DNA of 64,000 nt from Larus michahellis (Eukaryota; Chordata; Aves; Charadriiformes; Laridae). The notes below the pieces were generated by a model that was given only the letters and a program-made list of their open reading frames with translations, did no database searches and was not told the DNA's origin. Shown in pieces: positions 13,601-28,600 of the stretch. Within the stretch, counting starts at the first letter, position 1. Each line of letters begins with the position of its first letter. The position numbers and the translations under genes are program-made. The stretch is taken from positions 16,589,378-16,653,377 of the forward strand of contig NC_133906.1 of NCBI RefSeq assembly GCF_964199755.1, given 5' to 3'.

Positions 13601-16600
13601 CCAACGGACAGTTCAATATCTAAACAGCTGAATAGTCCCTCACAGCACAGACCTTGTACATCATCCCACAAACCACGCTCCCTATGACTTGTGCTTAGAA
13701 AAATAATACTTCTACATACACTGTGGTCTTGATGTCTTAAAATCTCTGAAATGCTTATTAGTAACTTCAGCGACAGGCTGTTGGGAGACATCGTGGCAAG
13801 CTGTGCTTAACTCTGGGGCATGGAGAAAACAGTTTCTGTTGTCATTTTTTTCCTTCACTAATAAAGTGGTGGCCAGAGCATCACACGCCTGTGGGATAAT
13901 TGTGGGGAGTAACAAGGATTATTTATTCAGTAGCTGCTTTGAGTCTATTGAAAATTGCTACAGACATCCTGCCCACGGGTCTGGGTGCCGTTGTTTCCTG
14001 CTTTCCCGGCTTCCGATGATGGATACGGGAAAAGGAAAGACACCTACTGCGAACCTCCTCAGCAGGGCTCCAGGGCAGTGCTACGAAGCCAGCAGAAACC
14101 CTCCGAGTGCTGCAGGCAGCTGCCGCTGCCGCCCCACGGGTCAGCTGTTCCCAAGCCACAGCTCCAGGAGCAACAGCCCTTCACAAAAACCGCTTGTGGC
14201 CGACAAAATGCTTCAAGAGCAGACCCTGGCCCCGGGAGCAGAGATATTGCTCCTCCTAAGGGTTTAATCTAAGTTTATCCAACCTAATTATGTATCCTTG
14301 GTGGGCACAGGCAATACCAGAAGAGGGAGTAAACCACTTTGAAGAACAATCATGGAGTTAATGAGAAAACGCGGCAAGCACACAAGCTCCTTTCAAAGAC
14401 AGAAAATGCCACCAGTAATAGGGTGTGAGGTGACACAAAGTGACAAATTCAGCTTACCTTTGGCAGGCTAACGGGAGTCCTCGGCTTTGTTCTGGGATTC
14501 TTTATCAGTTGCCTTTGATCCAGAGGAAGCAAATGATATTTCATGGCCTCGATAAGGAAGTCTTTACAGGTGTTGTTATTCTTGATTAAAGCTTCTTCTT
14601 CAACTGTCTGAGAACACGCACACACATGGAAGATCATTTAAACTGCAATACTTGGTGGCACAGGTCACAAGGAGCTTTGTAGAAAGAATGTGAAACCTGC
14701 AATTTCTCTGCCGAAGTGGCAACATTTAAAAAAAAAAATGCAGAAGACAAACACAGACTTCCAGCTCTTCCCAAAGAAACACAGGCAACAACATCCAAGC
14801 TTCTCGCTTTTTTCCAGCATCGCTGACAAGCAGCAGTGCTCACCCTCTGCCAGAGACTTGGCTCAGCAGAGAAAAATTCACCAGGAGTCTGGGTACAAAA
14901 TCAGTAACTTCTGTGACTTGACTCTGTGACTTGAATTTTTAAGGAGACGCAATACCTTTTACTTGATCAGAAGATATAGTTGAGAGGAAAAAAAAAAAAA
15001 AAGCATGATGGGTTCATCTTGTGAATACCAATTTTATTTCAATTGTATTGATTTTTTTTAGACGTGTGATAAACACATAGCAGTTAAAGAGCCCATGTGC
15101 CAACACCTTCTTTGGGGATTCTCAGCTCATTGTCAAGGCCCAGATCCAGGAATTAATTTGTCAAGAACAATTTCTAAGAGAGCACCTCACCTGCCAGTCA
15201 CACAGACCCATCCCTAGGCGCAGAACACATCTTAAGCCAAAGCTATCACACGTGACGTGTTCTCACCAAGCAAAATTTGCGTGTGCATCAAGGGAAAAAA
15301 AAACTGCACAAGCTTATAACACTACCACCTGGGTGTTTTCAGGGTGAAAAATCCCAACATATTAACTACTGAATGCTTCCACCACGAGAGGCAGGAGCTC
15401 CGCTCTCGGCACTGCCTGGCAGAGCACAGGCCACATTTACAAGAAGATTTCTGGGCACACACATCCATTTCAGAGTCCACTCACTTTTTCCTTTTATTCC
15501 TCCATTTACAAACTTAGCAACACGCTAAATTACCCATTTCAGGCACAAACAGCCCATTGATTAAGGAGCTACTGGCAGCTTAAGTGCAAGTATTAATTAC
15601 TTATATGCGGACTAACCTGTACAAGATAATCTCTGGGCAAAAGGGGTAGGCGAACGTGCTCCATCAGTTTAGCCATGTGCTCTAGGCGAGATTCCTTTTC
15701 ATAATTTATCCAAGAAATAACTGCTTCAAAAACCTACACAGATAAAAGTACAATTAAAGGGAGGAGAGAGAACGGGCTTGCAGAGTCACCTACCCAAAGT
15801 CAGCAGCATTGTGATTTTACACTATCGAAGGAAGGAGGTGCGAGATCTCTATCAAACCGATGAAAAAGTCATGACTATGCCCAGACTAAGCACCACGGTG
15901 GCAAAGAGCTGAGCTGACCGTGCATGTTATTAAGCAAATTCTCATCTAGATGTGCTGTATCACTCTCAAAGCTCAGCGTGTGTCCAGAACAATCATATAT
16001 CTCTCGGACATTAATGCTGGAAGGCAGCCAGGAAACTTAATTAGCCTGCTGACATTTGCACCGGGCATTATTCATGAAATCAGCCACAACGATGACTCCT
16101 GATAACAGAGACCTCCCCTCCTGAAGGAGTCTGGCCACACCGTAAGTCACCATGCTCACGATCATATTTCATCACCGCACCAGTTCCCCCTACCCCCAAA
16201 AACCAAGAATTCTTCAGGACACGTCAACCCCAGGCGCAGGAAAACCCCTGTCTGGAGCCACGCAGGTGTTTCACCACTAGAAATAGCTGGATACTTCTGC
16301 AGGGAAGCAAGGGCACGCTGGACTTCTGGTCTGAACCAAAATCTAGTTTTACTCCCTGATCCAACCGGTTCAGATAAGCATCCAAACTTTGACTCCGTGA
16401 CGAACGGCTCGCAAACAACCCCGTGCAGCAGGAGCCCCGCAGCGCCCCGCACGATGAGCAGACGTGGGCAGAAGCATCCTAGGTGGGCTCCTGCCTGAAT
16501 ATGCATGTGCTTCTCTAGCCGTGAGCCTTACTGCTCCCAGGAGAAAGGCCTAAAAATGTCACCAGGAGCGGGAAAGGCTTCCTGAGACACCCAGCAAGGC

Positions 16601-19600
16601 AAGGAGAGGGGCTGGTGCAGTCCCAGACGCTGCGCAGCAGGCTCTGCATCCTTGCAGTGGAGTTTCCCCGCACAGTCAGAATTAAATTCTGACCCTTAAC
16701 CCACATCTACAGGCAAAATTCCCCAAGTGCCCTGGCTGCCCGGCTACTGGGGAATGCTGAGCACAGCCCCCTCCCGTGGACCCCGGCTGTCCCGTGCTTC
16801 CCCCCAAAAAGCATCGCTGGCCCTGCGCCCCGGCACCCTCGGCACGTGCCCGCGGTTTCAGCTTCCCCCCGGGGTCACCGAGTGGTCAGGCCAATTTGCA
16901 GAGATATTTTTTCCTTCTTTCCACCCCTCCCATGACTCCCCATGAAACCATTTCGTTCGGGCCAAGGTCACTAATTGGACAAAAATGAACCAGAACTGAG
17001 GGCACCATCTCTCAGTCCCCAATTGTTGCTGGCAAACGTATCTGCAGGAGGCACCAGCAGACGCGTCCTCCCACACAGGAGAGGCAGAACGGAAAGGGGT
17101 TTCTACCTCTTTCGCTGAACTGTATACTTTTAAAAAGCAGTAAAGCGCCAGCCTCATTTCCTATGCCAACAAATGCTCCTGCTGAACTGTTTGGAATTCA
17201 GGACACTGCGATGAGGATTTAAGCAACGCAACGGGGAGCCCTGTAATCAAACCCCAGCAAATGCAGAGGAAAATAACTACTGCAGAGCCTTTAAGTATTT
17301 TAAAATGAAAATAAACAAACAAACAAACAATTTCACTTGGGCTACAAGGCCTCTAAAGTGGAAATGAGGCTGTTGTGAGATTTTTAATTGCAAATGAGCG
17401 TGGAAGGAGCATAAAGCAAATGTTTAGCCAACAAACATGCTTTTCATTAATCCCTTCTGCACAAACGCTGAGCTCCAGAAGAGGTCACAGGACTGGGACG
17501 TACCCAGCTACAGACCAAGATGACAGTGGGCAAGTCTTAAAGGAAGGTGAAGCAAATGTGCACAAGGAATAAACTGCTTCCTCGGTGCAGGAGACCGCTC
17601 CTGAGTTAAGCATAATCTGGTGCTACCCTGCTGTGCCTACCCTAAAAATAACAGAATTATATTTTTTTTTAATTCAAATTCTGGCACTTCCATTAGCTCT
17701 GATTTGCAATTTTACGAGAAGAGGGGAAAAATCTTAATCCAAGACAGCAATATCTCTATTTAAAGGCCACATCTGTTTCCCCCACTGCCGTGCCCTCCCT
17801 CCGCACGCTGTGCCCGCTGCAGACCCCCGGCAGCTGCCGGGTTTTTCCAGCCATGCCAGACCCGCTGCCGGAGCGGGATGAAATGAAGCAATTACCCACA
17901 CAGCTTAATTTAGCGCACAGGCACAGGCTGCATTAGTGGCTGGCACCTGCCTGGCTGTAGAGGAGCGGTTCCCAGCTTGGGAAAAGCAGGTTTCCCACTC
18001 TATGGAGTAGCAGGGTAAAAGCCTGGAATATCCCCTTTCTGCACACCCCCTAAGCCAAGAGCAACCCAGATGTTTTCCCAGCCTCTTCAGCCAAAAAGCC
18101 AGTTGTTAGATACTCCCAGCAGTGAGGGACCAAACTGTGCATCAGCTTCTACTGCATGATAAGGGCATGAAAGGATGAGTCGATTACTGGGCTCTTTTTA
18201 AAATCCCCAATCCAAAAACCCCAACCCTCTTACACATTTGTTTTGTCACCCTTCTGAGGTGGGAGGAGGCATTTCTCAAGGGCTGGAAGCGCCCTCCATT
18301 TCACACATCATTAGTAAATATGAACAAACGTGATTTTATTTTATTTTTTAAATACTTTTTCCTTGCTTTCATACACTGTAACAATTAAAGAGCCAATTAG
18401 GTCAGGTAAAGAAAGCCCTGATAAAACTGCCTTCAAAGTGCTCAGCTACAGCAAAAAGAGCAGGCAGGGACCAAAATAACCCTTTGCCCTGGGCCAGAAG
18501 GGCCTGGGAACCGGCAACAGCAAGGGGGAGAGAAGGGAGGATAATCTTTGAATAAAGGGGAAACGTTTTTAATTTTACAATTAAAATCGATTTCGATGGT
18601 AGCAGAGAATTTTGCAGTCTTGATGGCCTAGGGATATTAAGTATGCCACAGTCTGTTGGGGGTGAAGAATGTATTTTATTAGGGCAATGGGTATTAGTTG
18701 GGGGGTGGTAGAGGAAGGGGAGAACACACAAGTTCTTGGGCACACACGCCTGGTCTGGGAGCATTGTAAGGGCAACGCGTCCCTCCCTGCCCCTGTTACC
18801 TCCTGGCGCTGGTAGGACCCAGCTCTAACACTTCCCAGTGGCCCCCGGACGGGAACGCTCTGCCTCACGGGCTGCGGTGCACGTATGAGACACGGCAAGA
18901 GCAGGAACCTCTCATGAAACCTGGCTGTGACAATTCAGCTCTCAGATTTTCGAATCTATATTACCCCCCCCCAAAAAAAAATGCATGTATATTTCACACA
19001 TTAGCAGATAGGAAGAACAAAGGTCAGGAAAACTGCTTCTCTGCCACCAAGCTAATACAAAGCAGCAGCCCAAGAGTCTGTGCTCAATTTTCAGCACTTC
19101 TTTGGACTCCAGCGCATATTTCATGTTTATGTCCCAATCCCATGCTCTGCCTCTCTCCTGTTATTCGTATCTGCTGTTTTGAACGTGCAGCTTATGCTTA
19201 CATTTCCTTCCACTGCCCTGCGCTCTCAACTTTTACAATCAGCTAAAGAAATACTGGGTTTGATTGTATAAGGCTCAGATGAGGGAGGGAGCACTTTGAT
19301 TTCTCTGGGCGCAAGGCCAGTAAAAGCTTTTTAACAATGCTGCACAGAACTGGAAAAATTGGTTACTAAACTTGCACTTCCCTTCGCAGGCTGCTTGGCT
19401 CACGCAAAGCGATTCTGCTGCGAGTTCGTGCCATTTGTTTTTCCCCCTTTTCTGGCCCTGCCTGTGTGGCACCTCCAGCACCCTGCCGAGACCCCACGCC
19501 TGCGGAAACGCGCTCCCGAAGCCTCCGCGTTTGCTGGCTCGGGATCGGAATGAAGCACCGCTGCATTCGCGCCCCACGCGGTGAGGGTTTTCTGGCAAGC

Positions 19601-22600
19601 TTTACGGTCCTGACGGGCCCAAGCACTCCTGTGTCTGCAGCCCGCAGGGGTTGAGCAGGATGGGTGCACAGCTCGGCCAGCTCAGAACAGACCAGCAGCA
19701 CCAAGCACACCCAGGTCCAGCCTCATCCCACCAACAGGGATGCAACAGAGGTCCTGAATTTACGAGCCACACAATCCTCAAGCTCTCCTGTAGCCTCCCA
19801 CAAGTGTCCATCTCCCCATAGAGCCAACTGAAGGACTCGAGGCATGTACCTCTCCCCAGGAACCCGCTGCAGGTCATGCAAGAAGCCCACACCAGACAAC
19901 GGGGTTGGACCCGGTGTTCACCAAGTACCATAACCACCAGTCACCCTCACGGAATCACAGAACGGTGGGGGTTGGAAGGGACCTCTGGAGGTCATCTAGT
20001 CCAACCCCCTGCCAGAGCAGGGTCACCCAGAGCAGGTGGCACAGGAACGCGTCCAGGCGGGTTTGGAATGTCTCCAGAGACGGAGACTCCCCCACCTCTC
20101 TGGGCAGCCTGTGCCAGTGCTCTGCCACCCTCAAAGGAAAGAAGTTCCTCCTTCCCACGACAACAGACCACACAAGATGTGCTGAACATTTCAACCACAA
20201 AACAACCTCAACCAGTGCCTTTTTTCCCCTCTTCCATTAAAAACACTGATGATGCTAGAAAAAAGTTTCCTTCCTTCTTTTTGGTTGCGGGCCTGCTTTA
20301 TTTGTTCTGTGCAACAGGAGCCAATACTCCTCACTCGCCTAATGAAATTCACTTTTTTTTGAGGTTTTATGGCAGGTAATATGAGCTTTACACCAACAGC
20401 AGATGGGAGGGTCCTAGTTTTCCAGAGAGGGAAGGTATTCAGTTCTGTCCCCCAGGGCTTTTGGAGGAGATACGGATCTGAGAATCATTACTTCCTACAA
20501 AGAACAACCAAGTGAAGGTCATTTTTATGCAGTTTTTAGGATTCACGTTATTTTTAATTTTCCTTTCCACATGAGCTCTGTTGGAAAATCGCCTCTAAAG
20601 AGCATAACGTGAGAACAGTTCCCGATGTAATATCTAGAAACATTGCAGCATTCATACATTCACTGTTGCTATACAATTTACTGTACCTTTTCTTCAGAGG
20701 AGACTGTGAGCTTGTCACTTGATATTAAACTGCAAACCTGGTCCAGACTAAGGCTAAGAAATTCTTCTCCTAGCATCACCTCAGGAAAGTGCTGCTCTGT
20801 TCAACAAATGAAAAGGGGGAACAGAAAATTATAATGAAATCCACGCTTTAAGTCAATGGAAGGACATTCAGAGAACTGCTATCATTACAGCTCTGAGCAC
20901 CCGAGACAAACAATGCACCACAACTGCATGGCGGGACAGAAAAGGAAAATAGTCTCAGAGCAGGGTAAAGAAATCCGATGTTATTTCAAGTAACACAAGC
21001 CCCATGAGACACCTTCATAAATGACACTAAATGGGAACTTAACTTGCTGCAAAGGCACTAAGTACCTCGCAGTGGCAAATATGATCAGAAGTGGCAGCTG
21101 AGAGAAGTGAGAATGCCTTTCTAAAGCAGTATAAATAACCTGGCCACCTCCAGATTCGGTTCTTGCCCACTTCAACAAGCTAGACAGAACCAGATCTGCT
21201 CAACACCTGGATGAGGGACTCCAGCAAGGGTCCTTGATATTTGTAGGTACTCCAAGGAAAGGCACCTTTAGAATCAGCCAAACAGTCAGTTTGGGACACA
21301 CACTCAGCACCAAATAGTGAGGGATCCCAGGGCATCCAGATGAATCTGTATGTGCAAGGGGACACACTGAGATGGACAAGGGGGAAGATCCTCATCCCAT
21401 GCACACGCATGGGATCAGCTCTCCTCCTCTCCTTCCACCCTTTACTTCCTTCCCCCAAAACGTGTAGATTTAACCTTTCTCCTGCTCCAAACTCTCAGCT
21501 CCCCTCTTCCGCAGCATCCTTGCCCCTTTCCACTTAAGTCTGCAACTGAACTAATTTCTTTTTCTATCTTTTTGCCTCCAAATCCCTCCATGCTGTAACT
21601 TTGGGAGCCACTTGAAAACAAAATACACATCACTGCTTATCATTCCAAACAGGAAGGATTATCACCAATTGCAATGCAGGTCCAAAAGGATCAACAAATC
21701 TGTAAAGCTTTACATCTAGTCAAAGGGCACCAGGGAAGAATTACTTTCTAAAAAATAATTTCTATGTCAAAACCATTGTTAGCCACTTGCAGAGAAGTTT
21801 AGTTTTGCAAGCACTTGTGACAAATACATGCCGCTTTGGAGTATGGCTTTGACTCCATCTAGCTTTGACTGAAATACGGAAACATGAATCTCAGACCCTT
21901 TATCTGCAGCAGCTTTTTTCAAGCCCTAATCCCTTTAGATTGAGAAGCTCAGACTCATGTACCCAAAGATACATGCTCCTTCCGCAGCTCTCGTTGTCAC
22001 CTCTGCAAAGTACTTTGCCTGCCAAAAAGCAGCACCCCAGGGACACAAGGTGGCATAGCTTCCAGAGAGGAGCTCCTTGGAGGTCGCACCTGAACAACTC
22101 CTCACCAACCCTGGTGCTGCAGAGGGCACCTGGGCTTCCCCAACCACGGACCCCTCTTTGCCTAACAGGGACAAAAACACCGCAGCTAAGCCAAAGGTTC
22201 TGACTAAAAACAGCAGTATCTGGATAAAGCTTAATACTCTGTTATGCTGGAAGTCATATATAAAATCTAATGAACTCTTCTGGCCTTAAATACTTGAGAA
22301 GCAGGAAATGCTCCCCACACTCTGACTTCTGGACACAATCACCTATTCATTCTGAACTGGCATCTGGCAGTGGGAAGATATTTGATCTCTTGTTACTAGT
22401 TGGAAGCACGTAAAAATATTTACTGATTTTAGTAAAGTAACGTGTGCCTGCATCACGAAGGCTCCTCCACCTACTAAAATTATCCATTGGAGAGAACTAA
22501 GCATTTCTCAAGTAACTGAGCTCATGCACACATGGACTCTTGAGCTTGGGGACTTCTGTCTTGGTTTAACACTGTTACATAAACAACATAGTGAAAAGAA

Positions 22601-25600
22601 TGTTAATGGCATTTTTATTAATGGAGTTCCATTAACATTACATGGGCTGTTGTACTAACTGGGACTTGTGAAGGCCAATAAAACAACAAAGCAGACTTTC
22701 TAATTGCCAAACAACCAAATAAATATACAGTGAATGCGCTGCTTGTTGGGTTAAAGATTAAACAGGGCCTGGAAGCAAGGATAATGAGATATTACAAGCA
22801 AGCCTTTATACAATTAACCATTCCTTCCAGGGTACCTTTTCCTCCAGGGGATAATACAGCCAGAGCAGCTGAAAAGGTTTTACTTTTATTTGCAGGAGAA
22901 TAGGGGAGGACTTGGTGGGCACATTTTTATTCCTCTGAGCCTACTTATGGTCCAATTAAGGACAAAACCATACTAAGGAAAATGTTGCAGGACAGAGCAG
23001 GTGCTCTGGGAGACAGCAGGTGTATTTTTCCCCTATACAAATAGGCAGAAAAGCAGAAAAAACAAACTGAGTAGAGAAAACTACCAGCTTCTCCCAAGCA
23101 GAGGTCAAGGGCAACTCTCCCAGAGGAGACTGGAAAGTGCTGGGGAGTTAAGAGCATGGGATCACTTGGAACAGCTTTACATTTACGACGTAGAGGAGAA
23201 ACGCTGAAAGCCATTGCCTGCACCTACTAATTGCAACTGAACACATCTACTCAAGAAACAAGAGTTTATCCACCCTTGGGGTGAGTGGCCATTGCTCCAC
23301 GGACCAGAGGCTGAAACTGCATGACAGTTTTAGCTGAGCATTCCCACTGCTACCCAAAAGATTTAATTTTTCCCCCTGCCATTTATTCCAAGACTGCACA
23401 AATCCCCGCCATTGCCTCCTGCTCTCACGGGGCAGCACACACAGGGAGGGCACCACCACGCCAACACTGCGCTGCCGAGCTGGCAGCCAAAGAGCTTACT
23501 GGGAACATAACCGAGGAACTATTTTGTGGGCTGGGATCCAGAGGATCAGGGGTTTTTTTTTACCCCCTTAGGTGTTCGCCTGCGACCAAACCGCATTTCA
23601 CAATTTGCAGCATCACAAAAAATTACAAGTCTACAACCCAGTAAAGAATTCCCTTCCCTGTTCTAGTACTGGCAGCAGGAAGAGATGAGCCGGGATGTGC
23701 TGATCTTGCCCGACCTGTGAGTCGCTGTACCTGGAAACAGGTTTAACTCGACAAAGGGACGACCCTTCCCTCACCTGCGTAGGCATTTGCCTGCTGCAGC
23801 AGTTCGGTACACGCGTGCACGTCGGCAAAAGCTCGGATTCCAAGGCAGTTCGTGGGATGCAGCTGGGACTGAAGAAAGTCACAGCAGTTTTTTCTAACAT
23901 CCATCAATTGCAATAAACTAGCAGCTGGCAACAAAACCTGCAAAGGAAAGAACGGGGGGAATTAGAGTTAGCGGCAAAGAAAGTTTGATTCACAGCTTGC
24001 ACAAATTAGATGCAGTTCCCCTTCAGAGAGGGACACATCCCTGTGGGGTACGAGAGGGAAGGGTAAAGTTTTAGCACTCTCCGTATGCAGAAGATCCCTG
24101 TCTGTGCTCTGACAGATGGAAACACCTATCCCGTGTTGGGCTAAAAGTGGAGCTCTTCTCCTCACATCTCCCCACAAGACCTCAAAGCAGGTAAAGGGAG
24201 GACAAAACGCGGGCAACCACGGAGGCACCTCAATTTCTGGCTTTGCTGCAGGTAGGTCCCGTACACAGATTTATTTTTCTTTCCCTAAAGAGCTTTACAT
24301 TATTTATCTGCATTGCCATCACATTCAAAGCCCGCAGCAGCCCAGCACTCCCGAAAACCTTGAATTTTCTCATTTGCAATAGAACTACATTGGCTTGTGA
24401 GCGGGGTGCCCAAACTGCCGGGTAAGAGAGGGAGCTGACAGAAGCTCAGGCAGGTTCTGGTGACAGCAAGGCTCTCGGGAAAGTTGGGGCCGACTCTTCA
24501 AATCAACAGCTCTCATTTTCGCTCACACAAAATGCCGCGGACACTCGTGGTTCATGACTGCATCTGAAAATGAGGTACTGCTTTGTATCCACAAAACTAA
24601 GTGCAGAAAAGGGAGACAAAGTGGATCAGGAATGTGACATCTGCTGGAACAACCACCTTTGAGGCCAGTGAGCGGGACGGGAAGTAGAACATAAAGTCGG
24701 TCGGGATGTTACAGCCCGTGACATCAGCTATTTCCTTTCCTATGTCGTACATCAACTGCAGACATGTCTTATCCCAGCTCTTCCGTAGCTCTGCTGCTTC
24801 ACACATGTCCTTCCAACTGGGCATCTGTGCTCACCATCTGAGCACACATTTCCGGAAAATTATTTCCGGCTCAAAAAAAACAAGCGGCTGTTAAACAAAA
24901 CAAACAGGTTAACAGCATTCACCTCCCTGGATCTCCATGGCAGAGAAGGGAAAAAGATGTCCCCCTCCCTGTCCCTGCCGCCTGTCCCCACAGTGCCATT
25001 CCACATCAGGGCAGGACACTCGGAACCTGCCCCAGGTCCTTCCTAAGCCACTGATGCATTCCAGCTCCAGCCCAGCTGTACGGTGTCTGACTGCTGCCAA
25101 GCAGCCACCCCAACAGGCAACAATAAAATAAAATAATAATTAAAAAAAAAAAAATCAATTAACCCAAGCGCCCGATTTGGCCTGAACCTCACAATGCCAG
25201 GAGGAGATTAGTGGTTTTGATTAGATCAAGATAGCGATGCTCGTGCATTTTTGAAACCTAGCTGCAAACCCCTTTCTATCTAGCTGAACCATCTCCTTAT
25301 GCCAGCAGAAAGGCGAGCACCTGACTCGCGTAAGGGCGGGGGGTAAACAAGTCAGACTCCCTGCAAACAATCTCTGGCCGTAAACCAGCCAGAGCTTCCT
25401 CCACGGACCTCCCCCATCCGTCCTGTGCGCACGCCTGCAAATCCAGGTGGGATGCTTACCGCAAGCGTTTTGGGATAATGCCTGTAAAACAGAAGATACC
25501 CAGCACCATCACTCATACCCACCCCCCTGGACATCCCTGTACTGCTCTTACGGCCTCATGCTGGCTTGACAGGGCACTGCGGGAGCCTCTCGCCATGGCA

Positions 25601-28600
25601 GTTATTGGGAAAGGAGCAATATCATGTAATACTTTTTAGAAGTAGGATATAAATAACCTATCAAGAGATGAGCGGATTTTCTCTTTCTCATTTCCCAGCT
25701 GAACGTCTCACCACTCATCTTGTTTTTACCAAGGAAGGTGAAAAGCCAGCAAAGGATATCCGCCAGCACAAGGTCTGTTTCCTTTAGAAATAACAAGAGG
25801 AAATGCCCTGCCTAAACATGCAGCAGGACCAAACTGCAACCCCATTAATATCCAGGCAAGTTACTCACTTGAGTCTGGATTTGGCTCTTAATATTTGAAC
25901 TGCAGACACTGTGAACGATTTACAGAAAACTGGCTTCTCTACCAGTTCAGCCTCCATACCAAAATCTAATCATCTTTTGAAACTACGTCAAAATTATCTG
26001 CTATTAATACTGAAATTTACTTCTTTGCTAAATAAATTATGTCCAGAACCTCCTCTATGGTGTGTGTGTATATATATACGCACCCCCCCATAACCATCTC
26101 GTTCAACAGCTGTGCTCGCTCGCTCTGCAGACTCTGTACCCACCTCAGGTTTTACAGAACATTGCCTCTGCAATTAAATACTTTCATAAACCTTTTGATG
26201 TCTCTGAACGAGAAACGTCTTTGAGCCAAAAGTGCTCTGTGTTGCGATAAGGTTCATTCAAGAGGCCGGGCATTAACGCTGGGCTTCAGAGACTGGGCTT
26301 AGTTCCCTGCTCTGCCACAGCCTCCCAGGTAACCTGGGCCAAGAGTTAATCTATGCCATTCCTCCTTGGCAAAACTGGGAGAGGAGCATTTCCCCAAGGC
26401 AGGGGATATATTAAAGCTTATAAGCTGCTTTGGCAATTTAGTCAAATTGGAAGCCAAAGAAGGGTACTGGCTGTAATCCTCAGCAGCACATGCAGGGCCA
26501 CAGCTGGGACTGCACATCTGCCCAAGCAGGGAGGCAGCTCCCAAGCACCCTCCCAGGGGAATCCGCGACCAGAGAAACAACCAGCGCTCGCATTTGCGAG
26601 GCTGGTTAAATACTTATTTTTAACCGAACACCTCTAAAACTGCACAAGTAATGGAGATAAAACTACATTACTGTAATGTGGCTTTTCAGCGTTAGGAAGG
26701 CAATTAGGCTTTATCACTCCCCAGCCGCTGCCAGGCAGTGCTGAGGGGGAACAATGGTGCTTCTGCTTAAATGCTCCACCTGGGGTGAAATAGCCAAGGC
26801 AGAGGCACATATAGCAGGATCAGAGAGACACAAACCTCTCCAGGAGCAGACATAAGAAGGAGAAGTGATCACAGAATGGATATAGAGGTGAGAGAGAAAA
26901 CAAGGGAGCAACCAGCACCTTCCCTCCCAATCTACCTTCTCCAGCTTCACTGCACTGAGCAGAAACACCATCCCTTGGTTAAACAGTGCGATAAAAACAT
27001 GGAGACGCAGCATGTCCATCAGGCGCAGCATAGTCCCCTGGTGCCACATCCCCAAGTTTCTCCTCACCTTTCTATTAGGCCAAGCCAATCTAAAAGACTT
27101 TCCGTAGGCCTAGGAAGGGCCCCCAACCCAACTGGTGTAAGAGCCCGGAGAAGTCAGCCCTGCTGCTGACCAGGGCTCTCCCTCCAGCACTCCGGGAGGG
27201 CGATGCAAAGCAAGGAGCTTTTGCTCCAGGGAGGAAGGTAGCCCTGATTTATTGCATCTCCTAAAGCTGAGTTGAAAGACTCTCTGTCTCACTCCGGGCT
27301 TGCACCTACTACAGTTGCAGCTTATGGAGTGAGCAGGGGGAAGGGAGATGAACTGACCCACTTATCATCCCTTTATCATCAAAACTGCATCTGCCACAGA
27401 TACTCTCCTTCCTTTGTTTTGAAGTCCTACGTCCCCAGGGAAAGCTGAGGTGCAGAAGCACACTTGTGAAAAGGAAACGCTACCGCTTCTAGCAAAGCCT
27501 TTTTCCTTCTTTCTCAAGCCATTTTCTATTACAACTATTATGTCTGCAAATCTGACAGTTTCAACACCTATTTCCTCCAGACAGCTGATTGCCAAACACC
27601 TCTTCGCTCTTCTGTCTACATGAGCCATATCTCAAACTGTGTTAGTGTACAAGGACACACCGCACGTGGTACGCTGCACCTCATTCATAGGAGTTTCATT
27701 GTGAAATCAGGTTAATCAGGATTTTTCCCAGGGAATCATTACAATCCTAATGGTAATGACATTCTTAATTGGGCGGGTAATTCACAGGCTGCCGGCTGCA
27801 AGTCACTCAGTGCCATCAGTAAGGACGGGTGGGACACACTGAAGAGGGACTGGATTCACTGTCTGGAGCCAGAGGTCCAGGTGCCTTCACAGGGCCTCCC
27901 AGGAGAATGAAAAGCCTCCTCCCAAATCTCCTCTTCATCCAGCTCTGCCCAAGGGCACCATGTTGAGCCTCTTCTCCATCGCTGGACTTTGCTCCCATCG
28001 CCCTTCGCTGAGCTGGCAGGTTTGATAAGAGCGCGTTGGAAAGCGAGCAGCAATGCAGCCAGTTCAGCTGCAAAATCAAGATCTAACTGAAAAATTCAAG
28101 GAACTGGTATGTCAAACCAGCCGGCTATTCCCTAGAGGTACGGAGCAGCAGGCCCTGTGCTCTGCTTGACATGTGCAGGTGGTTTCCATTGAAGCCACCC
28201 AGGGCTGCGCGTAAGCCTCTATGAACATCCCCAAGCCGCTCGCTTTAGTTTTTCTCACTTTTACAGAAACTTTCTTTGTACAGCACAACTTTCTTCCAAA
28301 TAAATTTATCAAGGTCCACCTTCAAATGAATGAGATCTTTTTGTCATGCATATGAAGCAGACGTCTTTACAACTAACCTTGACGTGGGGTGAACAGAAGA
28401 GGAACAATAGAAGGCAGTGGGGACAGAAATCCCAGGATGGATTTTCCTGAGACTACAACATGCCTGCAATGAAGGCAGAAATTCCTCCTTGCTCCATGCC
28501 TTCCAAACAAGTGGGAGGTTAAATCCCAAATACATGTTCAGAGGCAAAACAGTGCTCGGCACAGAAGTCCCTCTACCACCCATCATCCCTGAGCCTTCCT

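Noticed and set aside
16320-16430. Degenerate GGTTCAGAT/GATCCAACC-type stretch suggesting an old repeat
   Set aside because: It resembles some ancient amniote repeats in texture, but I could not name a family or define borders.
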